A stretch of 64,000 nucleotides of DNA from Gammaproteobacteria bacterium (GTDB lineage Bacteria > Pseudomonadota > Gammaproteobacteria > Enterobacterales > Neiellaceae): positions 177,724 through 241,723 of the forward strand of contig JAFOOX010000063.1 of NCBI GenBank assembly GCA_017425245.1. The letters run 5' to 3'. Every line of letters starts with the position of its first letter. The first letter of the stretch is position 1. A program made the position numbers and the translations under genes. Below are positions 37,082 to 48,609 of the stretch, piece by piece. The notes under the pieces were generated by a model. The model had not been told where the DNA came from, ran no database searches, and worked only from the letters and a program-made list of their open reading frames with translations.

Positions 37082-37817
37082 GGCACCACTCCTCCACCAC
37101 GGCCAGCCGGCGATGGGCAGTCAGATCTACCTGAATCGGCGTGATCGACACCTGGCACTGTTCAACGGCATAAAAATCGGTACCTTCACCGGCATCCTGA
37201 CCCGGCCCGGCCGGACCAATCCAGTAGATGGGGCGGCCATGAGGGTCTTGGGCTCGCAACACCGGCTCCGCGCGATGACGATGACCGAGCCGCGTCACCA
37301 CCATACCCTGCAACTGGTCATAGGGCAGATCCGGCACATTGACGTTGAGGATCACATCGGCCGGCAGCGCACTAATGGTCAGTTGCTCGACCAGCTGACG
37401 GGCCACCCGCGCGGCGGTGGCGTAATGCACCGGATTGCGCCCCACCAGCGACAGGGCGATGGCGGTACGCCCCAGAAAGCGCCCCTCAATGGCGGCAGCC
37501 ACAGTGCCGGAATAGAGAGTGTCATCACCGAGATTGGCGCCGGCATTGATGCCCGAGACCACCATATCCGGGTCTTCACCGAGCACACCATTAAGGGCGA
37601 GGTGAACGCAGTCGCTTGGCGTGCCGTTTACCGCGTAAAAGCCATTGGCCAGCCGCTGCACCCGCAAAGGCTGCTCCAGCGTCAGCGAACTGCTGGCACC
37701 GCTGCGATTGCGATCCGGCGCGTACACCGTCAACTCGGCCAACGGCAGCAGCGCTTCATGCAGCGCTGCCAGTCCCGGCGCCTGGGCACCATCATCGTTA
37801 CTCAGCAGTATCTTCAT
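37062..37817 (-). CDS. surE: 5'/3'-nucleotidase SurE
   Basis: SurE is a metal-dependent nucleotidase and exopolyphosphatase linked to stationary-phase survival. The 251-residue product starts [16 protein letters not shown], with the metal-binding Asp pair in SNDDG (6-10), followed by [14 protein letters not shown] and [20 protein letters not shown]. The upstream frame to 37943 overlaps truD; ATG 37817 is the family start. It overlaps truD by 20 bases and pcm by 20. Confidence 0.96.
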   Translation of the reverse strand: MKILLSNDDGAQAPGLAALHEALLPLAELTVYAPDRNRSGASSSLTLEQPLRVQRLANGFYAVNGTPSDCVHLALNGVLGEDPDMVVSGINAGANLGDDTLYSGTVAAAIEGRFLGRTAIALSLVGRNPVHYATAARVARQLVEQLTISALPADVILNVNVPDLPYDQLQGMVVTRLGHRHRAEPVLRAQDPHGRPIYWIGPAGPGQDAGEGTDFYAVEQCQVSITPIQVDLTAHRRLAVVEEWCRGLSQA

Positions 37818-38847
37818 CGCCGTCCGCTTCACCATCGCTGTTGACCAACTCTCGCAGCACGGTGGTGGCAAAACAGCCGCGCGCCAGCGTGAATCGGATT
37901 GTAAGGTCGGCCCCCTGCCACTGCCAATCGAGGTCAGCGACACGGATGCTCACAGCCCGCCGTTCCTGCTCCATGCCGGCGCGCTCCACCAGCGCACACC
38001 AGTCAGGGTGGGCAGCAGCAATAGCGCGCTCGCTGGTACCGGTCCAGCCGCTGGTGGCGGGCTCCCCCCGCCCCCACAGTGCCGCAGTAGGTGCGATATC
38101 ACCGCTGCGCAGACGGGCCAGCAGCGCCTCGTCCACCGCCTCAACGGCAAAGAACGAACGGGAGCCGTTAAGAGCAGCACGATCACCGACCAGCAGCGTC
38201 GGCCACGGGTGATTGGCGATGCGCTCGGCGACCATCAGGTTGAACAGGGCGCTGCGCGCCGCTGACAGGATCAGGCTCTCACGCCAGCGTGGCAGCCGGG
38301 CGCCATTGAGCAGCGTGGCGATATCCGTCAGATTGCTATCGCCATGACCAAAGCGCTGGGGGCCAAAAAAATTGGGCAGATCGGTGGTGGCCAGCTGCTG
38401 CAGGCGGGCGTCAACGCTGACCACATCACTGACCTGACGCAGGCAGATGGCAAAGCGGTTGCCTTGGTGGCTGCCCCGGCGCAGCTTGCGATCATGGCGA
38501 CCGCAGCGCAGCACTGTGAGCCCCGGCGGCAGGCTGGCCTGCCAGCCCTCAGGCTCACCTTTCCCCGGCAGCCACACCGACAGCCACTGGCGGGTGACGG
38601 CACGCTTGTCTTTGAGGCCGCTGTGGCTGACATCCCGGCGATCGACGTTGAGCGCGCGAGCAATGACCGCCACCGCCTGTGGCGTGGCCAGATCGCGCTT
38701 CTCCAGCCAGATCCACAGATGCTCACCCTTGCCACTCAGTTCAACCTCAAACAGCTCCTCAACCTCAAAATCCTCGGGCTGCTGTTTAAGCACAGCAGTG
38801 GCCTGCGGCTTGCCAAACAGCCAAGGCAACTGGGCAACATGGCTCAT
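37798..38847 (-). CDS. truD: tRNA pseudouridine(13) synthase TruD
   Basis: TruD makes pseudouridine at position 13 of tRNA-Glu. The 349 residues match E. coli (349), and the catalytic Asp80 in [13 protein letters not shown] is at the same position. [15 protein letters not shown] lies near 165. The start ATG 38847 overlaps the ispF stop by 4 bases (ATGA) and the 3' end overlaps surE, in the usual ispF-truD-surE order. Confidence 0.96.
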   Translation of the reverse strand: MSHVAQLPWLFGKPQATAVLKQQPEDFEVEELFEVELSGKGEHLWIWLEKRDLATPQAVAVIARALNVDRRDVSHSGLKDKRAVTRQWLSVWLPGKGEPEGWQASLPPGLTVLRCGRHDRKLRRGSHQGNRFAICLRQVSDVVSVDARLQQLATTDLPNFFGPQRFGHGDSNLTDIATLLNGARLPRWRESLILSAARSALFNLMVAERIANHPWPTLLVGDRAALNGSRSFFAVEAVDEALLARLRSGDIAPTAALWGRGEPATSGWTGTSERAIAAAHPDWCALVERAGMEQERRAVSIRVADLDWQWQGADLTIRFTLARGCFATTVLRELVNSDGEADGDEDTAE

Positions 38848-39320
38848 GGGCGGCGCTCCAGCAGCACCACCGCATGGGCAGCAATACCCTCGCCCCGACC
38901 GGTAAAGCCCAAGCCTTCACTGGTGGTGGCCTTGACGTTGACCTGATCGACCGCGCAATGGCAGTCGGCGGCGATCAGCACGCACATGGCGTCGATATGA
39001 GGGCGCAGCTTGGGTGCCTGGGCGATCACTGTCAGATCGAGGTTGGCGAGCTGATAGCCCCGCGCCACCATCAGCGCCACACACTGGCGCAGCAGGCCGC
39101 GCGAATCGGCGCCTTTGAACGCAGCATCGGTATCAGGGAAATGCTTGCCGATGTCGCCCAACGCCAGCGCGCCGAGCAGCGCATCGCACAAGGCATGAAG
39201 CACCACATCGCCGTCGGAATGAGCGACGAGGCCCTGATGCCAGGCAATGGTCACCCCACCCAGCACCAGCGGTTGAGTGCTGCCAAATTTGTGTACGTCG
39301 TAACCGTGGCCTATTCGCAT
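38844..39320 (-). CDS. ispF: 2-C-methyl-D-erythritol 2,4-cyclodiphosphate synthase
   Basis: IspF cyclises CDP-methylerythritol 2-phosphate in the MEP isoprenoid pathway. The 158-residue product starts [12 protein letters not shown] with zinc ligands Asp8 and His10, and has [30 protein letters not shown] and [20 protein letters not shown] 39320 overlaps the ispD stop (TAATG); the upstream frame extension lies inside ispD. Confidence 0.96.
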   Translation of the reverse strand: MRIGHGYDVHKFGSTQPLVLGGVTIAWHQGLVAHSDGDVVLHALCDALLGALALGDIGKHFPDTDAAFKGADSRGLLRQCVALMVARGYQLANLDLTVIAQAPKLRPHIDAMCVLIAADCHCAVDQVNVKATTSEGLGFTGRGEGIAAHAVVLLERRP

Positions 39321-40036
39321 TAGCGCGTCTCCAAGTGGGCACCTGACAACCACAACTCAGCCAGCGTCAGGTCTTCAGGTTCAGTAACTTTGATGTTCCA
39401 GCGCGAGCCGGCGACCAGCACCACCGGCTGACCACGCCACTCCATGGCTGAGGCTTCGTCGGTAACGGCGACACCAGCAGCAGCTGCAGCGGCGATCGCT
39501 TCAGCCAGAGCCCGAGCGGGAAAGAGTTGGGGGGTCAGGGCATGCCAGAGATCGGCACGCGAGACGGTCTCGGCGACCTGGGTGGTGCCACCATGGGCAC
39601 GCTTCATGGTGTCGCGCACCCGGCTGGCCAGAATGGCGCCGTGGCCCAGCTCACTGGCGCGGGCCACCAGTGTCTCCACCTCGGTCGCAGTAACGCAGGG
39701 GCGTGCGGCATCATGCACCAGCGCCCAGTCAAAACCATCGGCCAGCAGCTGGCCCAGTGCGGCGGCCACTGAATCAGCCCGTTCGGCCCCACCGATTACC
39801 GTGGTAATACGGGCATTTCGTGCCAGCGGCAGACATTGAAACTGGTCATCATCAGCGGCCAGGGCGACATAAATACGGGGCAGCTGGGGCAGGGCCAGCA
39901 GGGCTTCAAGGGTGTGTTCGATGATGGTTTTGCCAACCAGTGGCAGATACTGCTTGGCGATCGCTGTCCCCATACGGCTGCCCCGCCCCGCTGCTGGTAC
40001 CACGGCGGCCAGCCGTGACCACTCAAGGGGCGTCAT
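39320..40036 (-). CDS. ispD: 2-C-methyl-D-erythritol 4-phosphate cytidylyltransferase
   Basis: IspD couples CTP and methylerythritol phosphate in the MEP pathway. The 238-residue product (E. coli 236) has the nucleotide-binding [14 protein letters not shown] (about 8-21), VHDAARPC and [13 protein letters not shown] 40036 ([13 protein letters not shown]) is chosen; the longer frame runs antisense-free but into ftsB. It overlaps ftsB by 14 bases, as in many relatives. Confidence 0.96.
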   Translation of the reverse strand: MTPLEWSRLAAVVPAAGRGSRMGTAIAKQYLPLVGKTIIEHTLEALLALPQLPRIYVALAADDDQFQCLPLARNARITTVIGGAERADSVAAALGQLLADGFDWALVHDAARPCVTATEVETLVARASELGHGAILASRVRDTMKRAHGGTTQVAETVSRADLWHALTPQLFPARALAEAIAAAAAAGVAVTDEASAMEWRGQPVVLVAGSRWNIKVTEPEDLTLAELWLSGAHLETR

Positions 40037-40322
40037 TGGCGTCCTTGGGGTTGGCATCCAGTACGCGGTAGAAGGTCTCGCCATCGCGGATGAAGCCCAA
40101 CTCGTTGCGCGCCCGCTCCTCGATCCCTTCGGCTCCATCCTTGAGCTCACGGATCTCTTCCCGGATCAGCTCATTGCGTTGCCTTAGCTGATCATTCTGA
40201 CGATGTGCCTCGACCAGCTGATCGCGGGTGCGCCAGAAGTCATGCAGACCATTGTGGCCATACCACAAGCGGTACTGCAGCAACCCAAGCAGCAACAACA
40301 GGATCAGGGCTAGCAGACGCAT
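40023..40322 (-). CDS. ftsB: Cell division protein FtsB
   Basis: FtsB is a single-pass inner-membrane protein of the FtsQBL divisome complex. The 99-residue product has one N-terminal transmembrane helix (LLALILLLLLGLLQYRLWYG, 3-22) and a periplasmic coiled coil (about 30-70, DQLVEAHRQNDQLRQRNELI), then the conserved EERARNELGFI. ATG 40322 is the family start. First gene of the overlapping train down to rpoS. Confidence 0.94.
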   Translation of the reverse strand: MRLLALILLLLLGLLQYRLWYGHNGLHDFWRTRDQLVEAHRQNDQLRQRNELIREEIRELKDGAEGIEERARNELGFIRDGETFYRVLDANPKDANDAP

Positions 40323-40459
40323 CAATTCTCTCGTCGGCGGAATCCACCGACACAACGCGCCGGGGGCCTGCGGTCAGACCGCGACAGCGCGCCTATTATG
40401 CTGATCCCGAGGCGGTGCTCCAAGGGCGGCCGTTGCCGAACACCCTGAATTGGGTGCTA

Positions 40460-40870
40460 TCAGCGGTTATGACAGGTGGCGATGGCACGCTGATAGTTGA
40501 CCCGTGCCTCCGCCAGCCACGCCCGGTTGTGACGCTGACAGTCGGCATAGCTGCCGATCAGGGTATCGTCACGGCGCTGACGATCGCAGTCGGCCATGCG
40601 CTCATTGAAATCACGATCCAGCCGCGACAGCCGGAAACGCAACCCCGCCAGCTCTTCGGCGGCACAACGCTTGGTTTCTTCAACCTGGGGCATATTGCCA
40701 TCACCAACCACCAGCGCACTGTTATGAACCTGGGTGTTGATCGGCTTGGCATCGATATCGGGAGAGGGTGCGGTTTTGGAAAAGTGACGCACGCCGTTTT
40801 CGTCCGTCCAGGTGTAAACCTGATCTGCAACTACTGACAGCGCAACAAATAACAGGATCATCCCTGACAT
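40460..40870 (-). CDS. DUF4124 domain-containing exported protein
   Basis: A 136-residue protein with a signal peptide (MSGMILLFVALSVVA, cleavage near 15-16) and an N-terminal DUF4124 domain (DQVYTWTDENGVRHFSKTAP), then a charged region with several Cys and Arg (LSRLDRDFNERMADCDRQRR). The function is unknown; DUF4124 proteins are common in the periplasm of gammaproteobacteria. The frame opens at ATG 40915, but that codon lies in the loop of the eno terminator, so ATG 40870 (or 40861) is preferred. Confidence 0.75.
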   Translation of the reverse strand: MSGMILLFVALSVVADQVYTWTDENGVRHFSKTAPSPDIDAKPINTQVHNSALVVGDGNMPQVEETKRCAAEELAGLRFRLSRLDRDFNERMADCDRQRRDDTLIGSYADCQRHNRAWLAEARVNYQRAIATCHNR

Positions 40871-40896
40871 GACACATCGCCATATCCCGGCGACGG

Positions 40897-40927
40897 ATAA
40901 AAAAACGCCCTTCATGCGAAGGGCGTT
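40897..40927 (-). terminator. Terminator of eno
   Basis: AACGCCCTTC (40904-40913) pairs with GAAGGGCGTT (40918-40927) over 10 bp with a 4-nt loop; on the minus strand it is followed by seven T. It begins 27 bases past the eno stop. Confidence 0.95.
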
Positions 40928-40954
40928 ATAGCAGGAAAATGGCAGGACCGTAAA

Positions 40955-42262
<1,308 letters not shown>

Positions 42263-42327
42263 TCAGTTTTCGTTTACCAAAAAACCAAACTTCTCGCCGA
42301 ACCGTCGGGGCCGTTACCGGCCACCGC

Positions 42328-44055
<1,728 letters not shown>

Positions 44056-44115
44056 TTAGAGATCCATCACAGTTCTGCCTTGCGACAAGTCAAACCCGGG
44101 CAACACAGTTTCAGG

Positions 44116-44931
44116 TCACAACCCGCGCTGCTTGGCCTGCTGCCACAGGGCTTCCATCTCATCCAGTGACAGTGCCTGCAGTGCCTGACCGGCGGCAGCT
44201 GCCGACTGCTCGATATGGCCGAAGCGGCGTTCAAACTTGGCATTGGCTTGACGCAGCAACTGCTCGGGATCACGCCCCAGCCAGCGGGCCATATTGGCCA
44301 GCACAAACATCAGGTCGCCCAGTTCGGCAGCAGCCTTGTCATCATCGCGCTCGGGCGCTTCCAGTTCGGCCTGCAGTTCGGCCAGCTCTTCATGGATCTT
44401 GGCCACCACCCCGCCGATCTCAGGCCACTCAAAGCCTACTTTGGCGGCCCGGCTCTGCAGCTTGGCGGCACGCGCCAGCGCCGGCAGGGCCACCGGCACA
44501 TCACCCAGGATCGAGGCCGGGGTTTTGCCCCGCTCGGCTTTTTCGCCAGCCTTGATGCGATCCCAGTTGGCATTGACCTCGGCCTCGCCGCTCACCGCCA
44601 ACTCACCAAACACATGGGGATGACGGCGGATCAGCTTGCTGCAGATGGCAGCCACCACATCGTCGAAATCGAACAGCTGCTGTTCGCGCGCCATCTGGGC
44701 ATGAAACACCACCTGCAGCAGCAGATCGCCCAGTTCATCCTTAAGCTCGGCGTAGTCCTGCCGCTCGATGGCATCCACCACCTCGCAGGCCTCTTCAAGG
44801 GTGTAGGGGGCGATGGTGGCGAAGCTCTGCTTGATGTCCCACGGGCAGCCGCTGTGCGGATCGCGCAGGGCGCTCATGATCTCAAGCAGCCGCTGGATGT
44901 CTGGGCGTGGCGAGGCAGTGTGGTCGGTCAC
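44116..44931 (-). CDS. mazG: Nucleoside triphosphate pyrophosphohydrolase MazG
   Basis: MazG hydrolyses nucleoside triphosphates to monophosphates and diphosphate and lowers ppGpp-linked stress in E. coli. The 271-residue product has two MazG domains; the first shows CPWDIKQSFATIAPYTLEEACEV and ELGDLLLQVVFHA, the second EIGGVVAKIHEELAEL and ELGDLMFVLANMARW with the EExxE/ExxD metal-binding pattern. GTG 44931 overlaps the relA stop (GTGA), so it is probably co-translated with relA. Confidence 0.95.
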   Translation of the reverse strand: MTDHTASPRPDIQRLLEIMSALRDPHSGCPWDIKQSFATIAPYTLEEACEVVDAIERQDYAELKDELGDLLLQVVFHAQMAREQQLFDFDDVVAAICSKLIRRHPHVFGELAVSGEAEVNANWDRIKAGEKAERGKTPASILGDVPVALPALARAAKLQSRAAKVGFEWPEIGGVVAKIHEELAELQAELEAPERDDDKAAAELGDLMFVLANMARWLGRDPEQLLRQANAKFERRFGHIEQSAAAAGQALQALSLDEMEALWQQAKQRGL

Positions 44932-47123
44932 AGCCGTTTGGCCTCCATGATGTCGTTCATGTTGTTAAGCAGGGCCAGCACCTTGGTCAGGCGGTCGATG
45001 TTGTAGACCTCCATCTCCATATCGATGACCGCAGTCTGGGTCTTCACGTCCGAGTGGCTCTTCACCCCCAGTACGTTGATCTTCTCGTTGGCCAGAATGG
45101 TGGTGATGTCGCGCAGCAGGCCGCTACGATCACTGGCCACCATACGGATGGTGACGGTGTAACCACCGGCGTAGTTTTCGCCCCAGGAGACATCGATCGC
45201 CCGCTCCGGGTGGGCCTCAAGCAGATCCTGCAGCTGTTCGCAGTCGCTACGGTGGACCGAGATACCACGCCCCTGGGTGATATAGCCGGTGATCACATCG
45301 CCCGGCACCGGCTGGCAGCAACGGGCCATATGGGTCAGCAGGTTGCCGACCCCGTCGACCACCACCGAGTCCTTGTCGCGCTTGCTCGGCGCGTGGCCCA
45401 CCTTTTTGATCATGTGGGCGATGTCGTCGTCATCGACCGGCTTTTTCAGCTTCTGCTGCAGGTGGTTAACCACCTGATTGAGGCGCACGTCGCCCGCGCC
45501 GATGGCGGCCAGCAGATCCTCGACATTGGTAACGTTAAAGCGCTCGATGGCATGGCTGGCGTCGGCTAACTTGAGGCCGCAGCGCGACAGTTCGGCTTCC
45601 AGCATGTGGCGGCCGGCTTCGAGGTTCTTGTCACGATCCTGCAGCCGGAACCACTGCTGCACCTTGCCGCGCGCCCTGCTGCTGGTGAGATAGCCGAGAT
45701 CGGGGTTGAGCCAGTCGCGGCTGGGCGACGGCTCACGGCCAGTGAGGATCTCCACCTGATCGCCGGTCTGCAGCTTGTAGGTGAAAGGCACGATGCGGCC
45801 ACTGATCTTGGCACCGATGCAGCGATGGCCGACCAGACTATGAATGTGGTAGGCAAAATCGAGGGGGGTTGAGCCCGCCGGCAGATCGACCACGTCACCC
45901 TTGGGGGTGAACACGTAGACCCGATCCTCGAACACCTGATTACGCAGTTCTTCGACCAGATTACCGCTTTCGGCCATCTCCTCTTGCCAGGCCAGGATCT
46001 TGCGCAGCCAGGCGATCTTCTCCTCGTAACCGCCTTTGGCGGCCACCGTCCCTTCCTTGTATTTCCAGTGAGCGGCAATGCCCAGCTCGGAATCCTGATG
46101 CATCTGGCGGGTGCGGATCTGGATCTCCACCGCCTTGCCCTCAGGCCCCACTACGACCGTGTGGATAGAGCGATAGCCGTTGGGTTTGGGGTTGGCGACG
46201 TAGTCGTCAAATTCCTTGGGCAGATGGTGGAACTGAGTGTGGATCACCCCCAATGCGCCATAACAGTCCTGGATCTTGTCGACCACCACCCGCACCGCGC
46301 GCACGTCATACAGCTCGTTGAACGACAGCTGCTTGCGCTGCATCTTTTTCCAGATGCTGTAGATATGTTTGGGTCGGCCATAGACGTCGGCCTTAACCCC
46401 CTCGGCCGCCAGCGCCTGGGTCAGGGCGGCAACAAAGTCGCTGATGTACTGCTCGCGGACGAGGCGTTTCTCATCCAGCTGCTTGGCGATCTGCTTGTAG
46501 ATATCGGGGTGCTGATAACGGAAAGCGAAATCTTCCAGCTCCCACTTAAGCTGGCCAATACCCAGACGGTTGGCCAGCGGCGCATAGATGTCTGCGGTCT
46601 CACGCGCGGCCATCACCCGCGTCTCTTCGTCGGCGTTCTTGATGGCGTGCAGATAGCAGATGCGCTCGGCCAGTTTGATCACCACCGCCCGCACATCTTC
46701 GACCATGGCCAGCAGCATGTGGCGCAGGTTGTCGACCTGATGCAGGGTGGGATCACGGCCACCACTACTCTGCAGGGCGCGGATCGCCTCCATGCGGCCG
46801 ACGTTCTCGATCAAGCGGGCGACATTCGGGCTGACATCGGTGGTGATCTCCACCAGATCCATCACCCCTTCGTCATACAGCGGCAGCAGCAGAGCGGCAG
46901 CGTAGGCATCCTGATCGAAGGCCATGGTGGCCAGAATCACCACCATCTCGCGGCCACGGGCCAGCAACGCAAGCCCTTCAGGGCCATCGCCAACCCGCTC
47001 GCCACAGCGCTGATAGAGGGCCGCCAAGGGCGCGCAGAATCCCTCAGCGATGCCGAGGCCGCGCAGCCACTGGGCCACATCTTCAGGCTGGTGCTGATGT
47101 TTGCTATCGCGAACCGAAACCAT
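44928..47123 (-). CDS. relA: GTP pyrophosphokinase RelA ((p)ppGpp synthetase I)
   Basis: RelA makes (p)ppGpp on stalled ribosomes, starting the stringent response. The 731 residues contain a degenerate hydrolase domain (no His-Asp pair where SpoT has it: AFDQDAYAAALLLPLYD), the synthetase domain with YGRPKHIYSIWKKMQRK and NPKPNGYRSIHTVV, TGS (VYVFTPKGDVVDLPAGSTPLDFAY), a zinc-finger-like helical region (HMARCCQPVPGD) and a C-terminal ACT domain. It lies upstream of mazG with a 4-base overlap. Confidence 0.97.
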   Translation of the reverse strand: MVSVRDSKHQHQPEDVAQWLRGLGIAEGFCAPLAALYQRCGERVGDGPEGLALLARGREMVVILATMAFDQDAYAAALLLPLYDEGVMDLVEITTDVSPNVARLIENVGRMEAIRALQSSGGRDPTLHQVDNLRHMLLAMVEDVRAVVIKLAERICYLHAIKNADEETRVMAARETADIYAPLANRLGIGQLKWELEDFAFRYQHPDIYKQIAKQLDEKRLVREQYISDFVAALTQALAAEGVKADVYGRPKHIYSIWKKMQRKQLSFNELYDVRAVRVVVDKIQDCYGALGVIHTQFHHLPKEFDDYVANPKPNGYRSIHTVVVGPEGKAVEIQIRTRQMHQDSELGIAAHWKYKEGTVAAKGGYEEKIAWLRKILAWQEEMAESGNLVEELRNQVFEDRVYVFTPKGDVVDLPAGSTPLDFAYHIHSLVGHRCIGAKISGRIVPFTYKLQTGDQVEILTGREPSPSRDWLNPDLGYLTSSRARGKVQQWFRLQDRDKNLEAGRHMLEAELSRCGLKLADASHAIERFNVTNVEDLLAAIGAGDVRLNQVVNHLQQKLKKPVDDDDIAHMIKKVGHAPSKRDKDSVVVDGVGNLLTHMARCCQPVPGDVITGYITQGRGISVHRSDCEQLQDLLEAHPERAIDVSWGENYAGGYTVTIRMVASDRSGLLRDITTILANEKINVLGVKSHSDVKTQTAVIDMEMEVYNIDRLTKVLALLNNMNDIMEAKRL

Positions 47124-47170
47124 GGTCCCCTCTTTTCCTTTAACTGCCGCGCCCCCCTGTCAGGCGCCCC

Positions 47171-48496
47171 TCAGGGGCGCTCAAACAGGGCCAGTGCCTC
47201 GACATGGTGCGTCTGTGGAAACATATCGACCAGTGCCAGCCGACTCAAGACAAATCCCTGACCGGCCAGCGTCGCTGCATCACGAGCCAGGGTTGCCGGG
47301 TTACAGCTGACATAGGCGACACGCCGGGCACCCAGCGCTGCCAGCCCGGCCACCACCCCCTTGGCCCCCTCGCGTGACGGGTCGAGCACCACTGCGCTGA
47401 CCGCGCCGCCAGCCGCGACCTCAGACGGCAAACCGGCATTGAGATCGCCCAGCAGGAACTGTGCCGGCAGCCCCAAACGCTCTGCGTTGACTCGCGCCTG
47501 ATCGACCATCGCTTTGACCCCCTCTACCGCTACAACGTCAGCCCCCGTAGCAGCCAATGGCAAGGCAAAATTGCCAACCCCGCAGAACAGATCCAGCAAC
47601 CGTTCACCGGCAGCTGGCTGCAGCCAGTCGAGCACCCGTTGTACCAGTGCACGGTTAACCTCAGCGTTGACCTGGATGAAGTGATGAGGTTGAAAAGCGA
47701 TGGCTAGCTGCCGTTGTGCGACCTCGATCGGATAATGGCAATCCGCCAGTGGCCGACCCGCCACATCGACCACGCTGCCGTCGTTGTCTTCAAAGCCTAA
47801 ACGCAGTCCATCAAGCGCCGCCGCCAATGCCGCCAATCGCGGCTCCGGCACCGGCCGTAGACGACGCAGCAACAGCAATGGCCCTTCGCTACTGAGCAGC
47901 AGTTCGGCATGGCCATAATCATCCGGCCGCGCCTGGGCCGCCAATGCCGCCCGGATCTTCGGCAACAAAGCCGCCAACGCGGGCTCCAGCACCGGACACT
48001 GATCAATAGCGCAGATCTCGTTGCTGCCGGCGGCGCGAAAGCCCAACTGCAACTGGCCACGCTCGATGCGCAGGGCCAACCGCGCGCGGCGGCGATAGCC
48101 ATAAGGCGCAGCGGCGATCACCGCCTCAGGCTCCGGTACGCTCAGGCCACCCACCTGACGCAGCTGGTGGACCAGCTGCTCGGCCTTGCTCTGCTGCTGC
48201 AGTTCAGGCGAGGCATGCTGGAGGCGACAGCCGCCGCAGCGGCCAACATGGGGGCAGAGCGGTGTCTGACGCTCACTGCTGACGCGCACCACTTTGACCA
48301 GCCGGGCTTCGGCATAACGGGCCGCGTCACGGCTCAAGCGCGCCTCCACCTGTTCACCGGGCAGGGCGCCGCTAACGAACACCACTTTGCCCTGATGGCG
48401 AGCCACACCGCGCCCCTGATCGTCCAGCCGCTCAATGTTCAGGCTCAGAATGGCAGAGCTGGGGGCGTTACGCTGGGGCTTGAAAAACTGAACCAT
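47171..48496 (-). CDS. rlmD: 23S rRNA (uracil(1939)-C(5))-methyltransferase
   Basis: RlmD methylates U1939 of 23S rRNA with SAM and carries a 4Fe-4S cluster. The 441-residue product has an N-terminal TRAM domain (LNIERLDDQGRGVARHQG), cluster cysteines in CPHVGRCGGCRLQH with a fourth in AIDQCP, the SAM motif LLDLFCGVGNFALPLA, and catalytic Cys in YVSCNPATLARD. ATG 48496 (MVQFFKPQ) with AAGAG upstream is chosen over ATG 48502. The stop codon lies in the loop of a GCGCCCC/GGGGCGC hairpin (47164-47180) that has no T run. relA follows after 47 bases. Confidence 0.95.
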   Translation of the reverse strand: MVQFFKPQRNAPSSAILSLNIERLDDQGRGVARHQGKVVFVSGALPGEQVEARLSRDAARYAEARLVKVVRVSSERQTPLCPHVGRCGGCRLQHASPELQQQSKAEQLVHQLRQVGGLSVPEPEAVIAAAPYGYRRRARLALRIERGQLQLGFRAAGSNEICAIDQCPVLEPALAALLPKIRAALAAQARPDDYGHAELLLSSEGPLLLLRRLRPVPEPRLAALAAALDGLRLGFEDNDGSVVDVAGRPLADCHYPIEVAQRQLAIAFQPHHFIQVNAEVNRALVQRVLDWLQPAAGERLLDLFCGVGNFALPLAATGADVVAVEGVKAMVDQARVNAERLGLPAQFLLGDLNAGLPSEVAAGGAVSAVVLDPSREGAKGVVAGLAALGARRVAYVSCNPATLARDAATLAGQGFVLSRLALVDMFPQTHHVEALALFERP

Positions 48497-48609
48497 GATC
48501 ATCTCTTGCAGTGGTGGGACCAGAGCCCCGAATTGAGGCTGTCGGCGTAGGCAACGACGGCCCGGCATGTCATCATGAGGCGCTGTTTTTTCACCGACCA
48601 AAGGCCTGC

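Noticed and set aside
47164..47180. Hairpin at the rlmD stop codon as a terminator
   Set aside because: A 7-bp GCGCCCC/GGGGCGC stem with the stop codon in its loop, but it has no T run; in addition it lies after relA in the leftward order and ends rlmD only by position.
45984..47261. 425-codon plus-strand frame antisense to relA
   Set aside because: Shadow of relA; no start context, no recognisable domain.
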